A DNA stretch of 5,382 bases from Ferruginibacter sp. (GTDB taxonomy: Bacteria > Bacteroidota > Bacteroidia > Chitinophagales > Chitinophagaceae), in the NCBI GenBank assembly GCA_025362765.1, contig JANYFI010000673.1, forward strand, positions 1-5,382. The letters run 5' to 3'. This document shows, piece by piece, positions 1-5,382 of the stretch. Positions within the stretch are counted from its first letter, which is position 1, and every line of letters starts with the position of its first letter. The notes under the pieces are model-generated. The model did not search any database and was not told the origin of the DNA. It was given only the letters and a program-made list of their open reading frames with translations. The translations under genes were made by a program, and so were the position numbers.

Positions 1-90
1 CATTGCACGATGGCGCAAGCTTATTGCAGCGAATAGGTGAATATGTTCGAACGCAATGCGGTAATAAAATGAAAATGCTGCGGCGTTGGC

Positions 91-181
91 TACCAAAATA
101 TCGCCTCTATGAGGCTTCGTGTTTGCTGGAAATATTCGTGATGAAATTCGATGCACGGCCCCTGGAGACACTTTGCTCCGG
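91..181 (-). repeat. Candidate dispersed intergenic palindromic (REP-like) element
   Basis: Two hairpins are visible. The first is GCCTC-TAT-GAGGC (103-115), a perfect 5-bp stem with a 3-nt loop. The second is CTGGAG...CTCCGG (162-181), a 6-bp stem with one G-T pair and an 8-nt loop. On the minus strand the first stem is followed by GATATTTTGGTAG. From memory, a GC-rich 'CCTC...GAGGCGATAT(T)TTGGTAG' arrangement recurs in intergenic regions of Bacteroidota genomes and produces spurious small ORFs. Only one copy lies in this window, so repetition is not shown here. It could also be an unrelated hairpin pair. Confidence 0.35.
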
Positions 182-275
182 TGACTATTGAATAACACTG
201 CCGATATTTTCGGTTCTGAAAATCATTCAAAAACCATTGTTCAAAACCTTAGTTATTAAAAACAACCTGTCGATT

Positions 276-309
276 GAGTTATAAAAACTGAAAAAATTTT
301 TTATAACTC
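276..309 (-). terminator. AT-rich stem-loop downstream of the cupin gene, putative terminator
   Basis: There is a perfect 12-bp inverted repeat, GAGTTATAAAAA (276-287) with TTTTTATAACTC (298-309), around a 10-nt A-rich loop. On the minus strand it begins about 10 nt after the cupin TAA stop, the expected place for a transcript end. The stem has few GC pairs, and the best T-rich run (310-320) follows it on the plus strand rather than the minus. It may therefore act in both directions, or end a rightward transcript entering from the left. Confidence 0.5.
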
Positions 310-319
310 TTTTTATATT

Positions 320-688
320 TTAAATGTCTTTGAGTTCATACATCGTCAAGGGTGAAGTTTCCGCATCTCCGGTATTCAATGTACTGTCTGGCTCAAACAA
401 CATCACTTCAACTTCCTGCTCTGCTACGGGGCGATGTTCCGTTCCTTTTGGGATGATGATAAAATCACCCTTACCAAGTGTGATTATTTTATCTCTTAGT
501 TCCATATTAAAGGAGCCATTGATTACAGTGAACATTTCATCTTCATTGTCATGTTTGTGCCATACAAATTCTCCTTTAAACTTCACCAGTTTTACCAGTT
601 GTCCATTTAGTTTTCCGGCTACTCTTGGGTTCCAGTAATCTGTAAAGGAATCAAATCTCTGCTGCAAATTTATTTTTTCGATTGACAT
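320..688 (-). CDS. Small single-domain cupin protein
   Basis: This 122-residue protein is a compact cupin beta-barrel, probably cytoplasmic since no signal peptide is seen. Cupin motif 1 is present as G39-x4-H44-x-H46-x4-E51-x6-G58, and motif 2 as G74-x5-P80-x-G82-x2-H85. H44, H46, E51 and H85 are the expected four metal ligands, so the metal site looks intact. The Asn that often closes motif 2 is absent (Ala89). The length is normal for the one-domain cupin_2 group, whose members range from sugar isomerases and dioxygenases to sensor or storage folds, so no substrate can be assigned. The start ATG has no clear Shine-Dalgarno, as is common in Bacteroidota. The gene lies 68 bp downstream of the ferritin-like gene on the same strand and may share its transcript. 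A stem-loop follows the stop codon. The fold is secure; the function is unknown. Confidence 0.9.
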   Translation of the reverse strand: MSIEKINLQQRFDSFTDYWNPRVAGKLNGQLVKLVKFKGEFVWHKHDNEDEMFTVINGSFNMELRDKIITLGKGDFIIIPKGTEHRPVAEQEVEVMLFEPDSTLNTGDAETSPLTMYELKDI

Positions 689-719
689 GTTTAGTAAAAT
701 GGGTTGATATATATTTTAT

Positions 720-727
720 CAAATATC
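720..727 (-). promoter_or_regulatory. Weak -7-like box upstream of the cupin gene
   Basis: On the minus strand the octamer GATATTTG matches the Bacteroidota -7 consensus TAnnTTTG at five of six fixed positions and lies about 31 nt before the cupin ATG. No TTG-type -33 box sits at the usual spacing; the nearest TTG is 26 nt upstream. In such AT-rich sequence this may be chance. If real, the cupin gene has its own promoter in addition to any read-through from the upstream gene. Confidence 0.2.
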
Positions 728-756
728 AGGTTATAAAAAGTATACTTATTTTTCAA

Positions 757-1431
757 TTATGTAGTCGTTTTATAGGTTCTCGATCTGGGTATACCATCCT
801 GATCTGCATACTCCATTCTTTTCGCTTTACAATAAACATCTGAAGCCTCCACCGGGTATTTTGCATCAAGATCAACATTGTTGAAACTTTTTTTACTACC
901 CCAGTTAAACAGCTTTTCAAAAAGGGGCAATAGTTTATTGTTCTTTATCTTACTTAAAAAATAAACCTCGTGCTCTTTTTCCTTGATGCCCATTTCGTAT
1001 AACATAACATCATGTTCAGTAATACCCAGCCCGTTAAAAAAGTGTTTCATCCTGAAGTACTCACACACGTTACCACTTTCCAGGCTCCCGGCAAAATAAA
1101 AAGGCATAAACCAGCCAATAATATAACAGCTAAAAGAAATTACTTTACCGATAATATGAAAACGCAGTTCATACCAGTTGGAAACAGGAATTTGATACTG
1201 CTGCATAATTTCCAGCACTTCTTTGCGATGGTTCCATTCATCGAGCTCTATCTGGTAAATAGCTGCTTTTTCAGTTTTATTTTTCACGGAGCCGGCATGG
1301 CCCTGGTAAGCAAATGCCGCCGCCTTTTCTGCCGAGTAGGCTTTCTGTAATAAATCAATGAGTGCGTTGTGCTGTAGTTTCATTAAAAGGTAATTTAGGC
1401 TTACCGGGCAATTAAAAGTAAATATAAGCAT
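757..1431 (-). CDS. Ferritin-like (COQ7-like) putative diiron protein
   Basis: The 224-residue product has the ligand pattern of a four-helix diiron protein: E35 in an AEKAAAF helix, E65-x-x-H68, E118 or E124 in the third helix, and E151-x-x-H154. This is the E/ExxH/E/ExxH layout of the COQ7 (demethoxyubiquinone hydroxylase) and wider ferritin-like superfamily. A hydrophobic stretch around residues 92-115 could sit in the membrane interface, as in COQ7. A tail of about 60 residues after the last ligand is basic and of unknown role. Bacteroidota generally use menaquinone, so true ubiquinone hydroxylation is doubtful and the substrate is unknown. The ATG at 1431 has GGAG six bases upstream on the minus strand. 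The alternative ATG at 1383 (Met17, MKLQHNALIDLL) would drop a hydrophobic 16-residue extension and start right before helix 1, so it is about equally plausible. The gene is divergent from the M16C peptidase and lies upstream of the cupin gene. Confidence 0.75.
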   Translation of the reverse strand: MLIFTFNCPVSLNYLLMKLQHNALIDLLQKAYSAEKAAAFAYQGHAGSVKNKTEKAAIYQIELDEWNHRKEVLEIMQQYQIPVSNWYELRFHIIGKVISFSCYIIGWFMPFYFAGSLESGNVCEYFRMKHFFNGLGITEHDVMLYEMGIKEKEHEVYFLSKIKNNKLLPLFEKLFNWGSKKSFNNVDLDAKYPVEASDVYCKAKRMEYADQDGIPRSRTYKTTT

Positions 1432-1554
1432 TACTTACTCCATGCCGTTACCTGGCCACGTACATTGAACCAGCTATCAACTTTTTAGTTGCCTTTCTTC
1501 CTTTTTCATTAGATTTATTGATTGCTTTACGTTATGGCATTTTACCTTTAACTT

Positions 1555-1574
1555 TCAATTAATATTGTAATTGA
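1555..1574. promoter_or_regulatory. Dyad in the divergent intergenic region, possible operator
   Basis: The inverted repeat TCAATTA (1555-1561) and TAATTGA (1568-1574) is separated by the six bases ATATTG. It is centred about 45 bp before the ATG of the M16C peptidase, in the expected promoter zone. The octamer TAATATTG (1560-1567) inside it matches TAnnTTTG at all but one fixed position, and TAACTTTC (1549-1556) overlaps its edge, again with one mismatch. No well-spaced -33 box accompanies either. It could be a repressor site over the promoter, or a chance palindrome in AT-rich DNA. Confidence 0.25.
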
Positions 1575-1609
1575 CACACGTCCATCTTACATCTATAAAA
1601 AAAACTTGT

Positions 1610-4600
1610 ATGCAGTTCCGTTTATTCGTCGCCGTTGGTATTTTCGCTTTATTCATTTGCCAGCCAGGCTTCGCACAAAAAAATATAGCCCCCGCTTTAT
1701 CGTCTCTTAAAGAAGGGCAACACCTGAACGGTTTTAAGGCAGTTGCCTTATACCTGAACGACGCCAACCAGCCAATGGGTGGCCGTTTTGTGCATGATAA
1801 AACAGGTTTCACCTTAGACCTGCTGCAGATAGAATCTGTACCACAAACATACATCTGGGTAAATTCCTTGCCACTCTCCAACAAAGGCGAACCGCATACG
1901 CAGGAGCACCTGCTGATTACCAAAGGCAACAAGGGCCGAACGTTGAATACCACCGAAGGTATGTCGCTTGCTTTTTCGAATGCCTTTACCAACCAGACTT
2001 ACACCGCCTACAATTTTAATACCGCCGCGGGTGGAGATACATTTTACAAATTGTTTGAAGAATACCTGGATGCCCTGCTGCACCCCGATTACACCGATGA
2101 AGAAGTTCACCGGGAAGTATGCAATTGGGGCGTGGTGGAAGATGCTGCCACCAAACAATTAAAGATAGAGGAAAAAGGTTCGGTGTACAATGAAATGAAA
2201 ACTTCCATGAACAACCCCTATGCGCAGGCCTACGATAAAATGGGAAAGCTTTTATATGGCGATGCACATCCATTGTCGTACAATGCCGGTGGCTATCCCG
2301 ATGATATCCGCATATTGAATGCAGCCGATATCAAACAATTTCATACATTGAATTATCACCTTGGTAATATGGGTGCCATTACTTCGTTACCCAAAACAAT
2401 GCCGCTTACAGCTGTATTGAAAGAAACGGATGCTATCCTGACCAGGTTGCAACCGGCTATGGAACAAAATAAATTCAACAACACCATTCCCCCTGCCAAC
2501 GGCGCCGCTGAAGGCACCGTACAACTGGTGGAATACCCGAGTTCGAATGAACAGGATCCCGGCCTGGTACTATTCGCTTTTCCCGCAACGCTGCACCTTG
2601 ACGCCACTGAAAAATTAATGCTGAACAATTTCCTGAATATTTTTGCCGGTGATGCCAGTACCAATCTGTACAAAATATTTATTGATGGTAAAACAAAAGA
2701 AATTGACCTGGATGCGCAGGGAGTGTACGCCTCGGTTGACAACAACGGAGGAGAGCCGGTATATGTTGGCATCACCGATGTAAATGCGGCCAATCTTACC
2801 AAAGAAAAAGCGGCCATGGCTGCACAAAAAATGATGGCGGAATTAGCACGGGTAGCGTCCTTTGCAGACGGCTCTGCGGAACTAAAAGAATTTAACCAGC
2901 GGTTTAAAAACAGCCTGGTCGATTACAAGCGAAGTCTTGCCAAATTTACCAACACGCCGCCAAAATTTGGTTTTAGAGATACTTATGAAAGCTGGTACCA
3001 GCAACTAAATGAATTGGCCAAAATCAACAGCTTCAAAAAATCAATCATCCTTACCCCGCAGTTTGAAGCCATTGACCAACTGCTGGCAACAGGCAAAAAT
3101 TTCTGGGCTGTTTATCTTCCCAAATGGAAACTCACCACAGCACTGCCCTATGTACTGATAGCCAAAGCCAATACCCATTTGCTGGCGCAGCAGGACAGTG
3201 CCGCCAAACTTAGAGCAGCAGCAGAAATTGCCGCATTAAAAACAAAATACAATGTGAGCGACGATCAGCGGGCGATTGAAAAGTACAAAGCGGAATATGA
3301 TGCCAATACCGCCACGTTAGAAAATGCAGCGTCTTCTACGGCCATTAAGTTTATAGAAAATCCACCATTAACGCTGGACGACCAGCTCAATTTCAAAACC
3401 AGTTTGCTGGCCAATAAAATCCCATTGGTGGCTGCTACTTTTAACAACATGACGAGCGCTACCAGCGGACTGGCGCTACGCCTGGACAATGTGCCTGCTG
3501 ACAAATTAGTGTACCTCGCCATGTTGCCCGAACTGTTGACGCAAACCGGACTGTTGAAAAACGGCAAAGCCATTTCGTATGAAGACATGATGCAATTGCA
3601 ACGCCAGCAAATATTGAGTTTAAGCAGCAGCTTCACCACCAATTTTAAAACAGGCAGGGCCGAATTATTGATGAAAGGTGCCGGCAACAATGTCAAAGAA
3701 TCTCAAAGCGCTTTGCAGTGGATGAATGACGTATTGCAAACTCCTTACTGGACGATGGAAAACATTTCCCGCATCCGCGACCTGGTGAACCAGGTGCTGA
3801 GCAGTAAAAGAAAAACCATGCAGAATGCAGAAGAAGCCTGGGTAAATGATCCTGCTGCCGCCTATCGGGCGCAAGACAAAACTTTGCTGTTAGCTACTTC
3901 GTCTTTCTTGACTGCCGCCCATAATATCCATCGCCTGCGCTGGATGCTGATGGATGCCGGCAACTCAACAGACAGAAACGCCGCAGCAGCTTACTTTAAC
4001 ATGCTGGCCACCGCCATAGGAACAAGAGATAATTTAAAATTGTTGCTGGCAAAAATACAAGGTCTTAACACCATTATGGTGGTAATGGAAGAGCCGCTGC
4101 AAAGCATTTTTAGTTCGTTCAATGGGTTGAATATGGCCGCTAAAAAAACAATTACAGAAGCAGCCAAGGACCTTGACCAGTTGCTAAGTGATATCCCTGA
4201 TGCATCGCTGGTAACTGACTGGCAATACCTCTGCAAACAAATGCAACATGACCTGCTGCAGACACCGGAAAAAACCCTGGCAGATTTAAATGAACTAAGA
4301 AAAACAATGTTGCACACCGCTAACGCCCGGCTGTTTATTATCGCCAGCGGCACCACACAACAGGCCCTGCAAAAAAATATCAACGGCTTGCTGGCTGGAC
4401 TTTCTACAGCACCGGTGAAAAGAATTAATTATACTGATAAAAAATGGATTGATGAACGGGTACAACAACGGTTACACACCAGCGACAACCCGGTATACGT
4501 TGGGCTTATCAACTCCAATTCTTCTACCGGCGTATTTATCAATAGCTATAAACTGCTTACCTATGCTGATACCAGCCGAGAAAAATTATTGCAGTTTTTG

Positions 4601-5176
4601 GCGGCGCAATTATTTTCCGGTGGCGGCAAACAAAGTGTGTACACTAAAACTACCGGGGCGGGCTTGTCTTACAGTACCGGCACCGGCTGCTCCCCTGCTT
4701 CGGGCCTGTTCAGGTATTATGCCGAACGTACGCCGCTGTTGCCACAAACACTCAGTTACGTGATTGGTGAAATTAAAAAAACACCCAACGATCCGGCTAT
4801 GAGTGAATACATTTTTTCACTGGCCGTAAGTGCCAACCGATCCTCTGCCGAATACGAGGCCCGCGGCGAAGCAATGGCTGCAGACCTCACAGACGGCAAT
4901 ACCCCTGCGTTGGTAAGTAATTTCCGCAAGGCCATCCTGCGCCTGCGCCGCCTGCCGGGCCTGATGGATGAAGTGTACAAACGAAAGGATGCCGTGTACG
5001 AAAAAATATTACCGGGCTACGGTGCCAAAATGAAAGATTTGCAAGGCGTAAACAATTTTGTAATAGGCGCCGAAAAACAAATGGCGGCCTACGAAACTTA
5101 TTTGCAATCGAAGGATGGTGCAGATACAAAGTTGTACCGAATTTATCCGAGGGATTATTGGATGGTGGCGGAGTAG
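1610..5176 (+). CDS. Secreted M16C (PreP/Cym1-like) zinc metallopeptidase
   Basis: This 1188-residue protein is a clam-shell peptidase of the insulinase superfamily, subfamily M16C, which degrades peptides and unfolded segments inside a closed chamber. Residues 1-22 form a signal peptide (basic R4, hydrophobic core, cleavage after GFA), so it probably acts in the periplasm. The inverted zinc motif is intact as H96-T-Q-E99-H100, with the distal ligand E195 in VYNEMK, close to the spacing in plant PreP. The catalytic half covers about residues 40-290, its partner domain follows, and a helical, charged hinge with the M16C-associated domain spans about 500-760. The C-terminal half carries GGGKQSVY near 1004 and GLSYSTG near 1018. 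The Tyr of the substrate-carboxylate R/Y pair seems kept (Y1021), but the aligned Arg is not. The protein is about 200 residues longer than typical PreP. The ATG at 1610 was chosen because the signal peptide begins there; a TTG at 1571 would add 13 polar residues. No Shine-Dalgarno is seen. It appears to be transcribed alone. Confidence 0.93.
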   Translation: MQFRLFVAVGIFALFICQPGFAQKNIAPALSSLKEGQHLNGFKAVALYLNDANQPMGGRFVHDKTGFTLDLLQIESVPQTYIWVNSLPLSNKGEPHTQEHLLITKGNKGRTLNTTEGMSLAFSNAFTNQTYTAYNFNTAAGGDTFYKLFEEYLDALLHPDYTDEEVHREVCNWGVVEDAATKQLKIEEKGSVYNEMKTSMNNPYAQAYDKMGKLLYGDAHPLSYNAGGYPDDIRILNAADIKQFHTLNYHLGNMGAITSLPKTMPLTAVLKETDAILTRLQPAMEQNKFNNTIPPANGAAEGTVQLVEYPSSNEQDPGLVLFAFPATLHLDATEKLMLNNFLNIFAGDASTNLYKIFIDGKTKEIDLDAQGVYASVDNNGGEPVYVGITDVNAANLTKEKAAMAAQKMMAELARVASFADGSAELKEFNQRFKNSLVDYKRSLAKFTNTPPKFGFRDTYESWYQQLNELAKINSFKKSIILTPQFEAIDQLLATGKNFWAVYLPKWKLTTALPYVLIAKANTHLLAQQDSAAKLRAAAEIAALKTKYNVSDDQRAIEKYKAEYDANTATLENAASSTAIKFIENPPLTLDDQLNFKTSLLANKIPLVAATFNNMTSATSGLALRLDNVPADKLVYLAMLPELLTQTGLLKNGKAISYEDMMQLQRQQILSLSSSFTTNFKTGRAELLMKGAGNNVKESQSALQWMNDVLQTPYWTMENISRIRDLVNQVLSSKRKTMQNAEEAWVNDPAAAYRAQDKTLLLATSSFLTAAHNIHRLRWMLMDAGNSTDRNAAAAYFNMLATAIGTRDNLKLLLAKIQGLNTIMVVMEEPLQSIFSSFNGLNMAAKKTITEAAKDLDQLLSDIPDASLVTDWQYLCKQMQHDLLQTPEKTLADLNELRKTMLHTANARLFIIASGTTQQALQKNINGLLAGLSTAPVKRINYTDKKWIDERVQQRLHTSDNPVYVGLINSNSSTGVFINSYKLLTYADTSREKLLQFLAAQLFSGGGKQSVYTKTTGAGLSYSTGTGCSPASGLFRYYAERTPLLPQTLSYVIGEIKKTPNDPAMSEYIFSLAVSANRSSAEYEARGEAMAADLTDGNTPALVSNFRKAILRLRRLPGLMDEVYKRKDAVYEKILPGYGAKMKDLQGVNNFVIGAEKQMAAYETYLQSKDGADTKLYRIYPRDYWMVAE

Positions 5177-5201
5177 GATTTTTAATCTACCCAAAATGAT
5201 T

Positions 5202-5256
5202 ACATTCGTTTGTAAATATTTATAATTAGCTAAAGTAGCGCAAATACAAACGTTGT
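5202..5256. repeat. Long-loop inverted repeat between the peptidase and the edge gene
   Basis: CGTTTGTA (5207-5214) and TACAAACG (5245-5252) are perfect 8-bp complements around a 30-bp AT-rich spacer. Past an unpaired TT/T, a further ACA (5202-5204) pairs with TGT (5254-5256). A competing short hairpin, TTACA-TTCGTT-TGTAA (5200-5215... arms 5 bp), uses the same left arm and could serve as a weak terminator for the peptidase transcript, though no clear T-run follows. Possible roles are a protein-binding or recombination site, or an RNA structure in the leader of the next gene. None is demonstrated. Confidence 0.35.
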
Positions 5257-5258
5257 GC

Positions 5259-5273
5259 GTCATGCTACGTGAC
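5259..5273. repeat. Short hairpin upstream of the edge gene
   Basis: GTCATG (5259-5264) pairs with CGTGAC (5268-5273) around the loop CTA, giving six pairs including one G-T. It lies directly after the longer inverted repeat and about 35 bp before the ATG at 5308. The surrounding 20-30 bp are markedly richer in GC than the flanks. It may be part of a leader structure or of a mobile-element boundary, or simply chance. Confidence 0.25.
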
Positions 5274-5307
5274 ACCCTAAAAATTTCGACCGACCTAACT
5301 CAACCAT

Positions 5308-5382
5308 ATGATTAAAAAAATACAGGCTGTTAAGAATTTTGGAGTTTTTAAAAATTTCACATCGGGGGTTCAACTACCAGAC
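5308..5382 (+). CDS. N-terminus of an AAA/SMC-type ATPase (AAA_13-like), truncated by the window
   Basis: Twenty-five codons from the ATG are open to the window edge, and an in-frame TAA at 5296-5298 makes this the first available start. The product begins MIKKIQAVKNFGVFKNF and continues to a LPD. A short beta-strand with an 'I..I.NFG.F..F' pattern is the usual opening of RecF/SMC-like ATPases, in which the strand precedes the Walker A loop by about 15-25 residues. The NFGVF form and following LP resemble AAA_13 proteins (PrrC/RloC-like and many uncharacterised ATPases in defence loci). Walker A itself lies outside the window, so the family is inferred from the N-terminus only. No Shine-Dalgarno is seen. 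It could also be a different P-loop protein or a RecF-like repair protein. Confidence 0.6.
   Translation, partial: MIKKIQAVKNFGVFKNFTSGVQLPD

Larger units (their letters stand above)
1..319. other. Left intergenic stretch, no supported gene
   Basis: No convincing gene is seen on either strand. The plus strand carries a 62-codon open frame (3-191), and the minus strand has a similar frame that is open back to the window edge. Neither shows a recognisable domain, and both run through hairpin-forming sequence, so they are probably chance frames. The left 190 bp are of mixed composition and hold two small hairpins. From about 192 the sequence becomes strongly AT-rich and ends in a 12-bp stem-loop beside the cupin stop codon. 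A fragment of a gene lying mostly outside the window cannot be fully excluded. Confidence 0.5.

Noticed and set aside
3..191. 62-codon plus-strand open frame at the left edge
   Set aside because: It has no recognisable domain, runs through two hairpins, and a comparably open frame exists on the opposite strand. It is more likely non-coding repeat-type sequence.
324..638. Plus-strand open frame opposite the cupin gene
   Set aside because: It is Ser-rich with no motif, while the opposite strand carries both complete cupin motifs.
1012..1350. Plus-strand open frame opposite the ferritin-like gene
   Set aside because: It has no domain. The minus strand carries the full diiron ligand pattern.
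1571..1609. TTG start extending the M16C peptidase by 13 residues
   Set aside because: The extension is polar and precedes a clean signal peptide that begins at the ATG at 1610. The TTG also lies within the dyad.
1652..1663. Possible lipoprotein cysteine (C17) in the M16C peptidase signal peptide
   Set aside because: The residue before Cys is Ile and the preceding residues are LF, which do not fit the lipobox [LVI][ASTVI][GAS]C. Signal peptidase I cleavage after GFA fits better.
1555..1992. Antisense open frames across the M16C gene, for example 1555-1992, 2356-2817, 3265-3696 and 3991-4383 on the minus strand
   Set aside because: They lie entirely or almost entirely opposite a strongly supported coding sequence, lack recognisable domains and have low-complexity or Cys/Ser/Arg-rich composition typical of shadow frames.
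5009..5275. Minus-strand open frame crossing the peptidase stop and the intergenic inverted repeat
   Set aside because: About two thirds of it is antisense to the peptidase C-terminus, it spans inverted repeats, and the product has no recognisable features.
1..5382. tRNA, rRNA, CRISPR array or insertion-sequence transposase
   Set aside because: No cloverleaf-like tRNA, regular direct-repeat array, rRNA signature or transposase-like coding sequence was seen on either strand.

Overview
The window looks like a Bacteroidota chromosome, most likely family Chitinophagaceae or a close relative. This is inferred from moderate-to-low GC with very AT-rich intergenic stretches, starts preceded by A/T-rich sequence rather than strong Shine-Dalgarno sites, and the style of the encoded proteins. 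No 16S rRNA or other marker gene is present, so the taxonomy is a guess.

Layout from left to right: (1) About 320 bp without a convincing gene. It holds two small hairpins that look like a dispersed intergenic palindrome, and an AT-rich perfect 12-bp stem-loop just past the end of the first gene. (2) Two leftward genes 68 bp apart: a four-helix ferritin-like (COQ7-like) putative diiron protein (757-1431) and, downstream of it, a small single-domain cupin (320-688). They may be co-transcribed. (3) A 178-bp divergent intergenic region (138 bp from 1432 to the unused TTG at 1571) with a 7-bp-arm dyad and only weak promoter-like matches. (4) A long rightward gene (1610-5176, 1188 codons) for a secreted M16C (PreP/Cym1-like) zinc metallopeptidase. 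Its HxxEH and distal Glu ligand are intact and it has an N-terminal signal peptide. (5) A 131-bp intergenic region with a long-loop inverted repeat and a short hairpin. (6) The first 25 codons of a rightward gene cut off by the window edge, whose N-terminus resembles AAA/SMC-type ATPases of the AAA_13 (PrrC/RloC-like) kind.

No shared pathway for the complete genes is evident. The ferritin-like and cupin proteins are both predicted metal-binding cytoplasmic proteins and may form a small unit. The M16C peptidase is probably periplasmic and monocistronic, degrading peptides. The only hint of an accessory or defence-type system is the truncated ATPase at the right edge. The window itself does not show a complete novel system.
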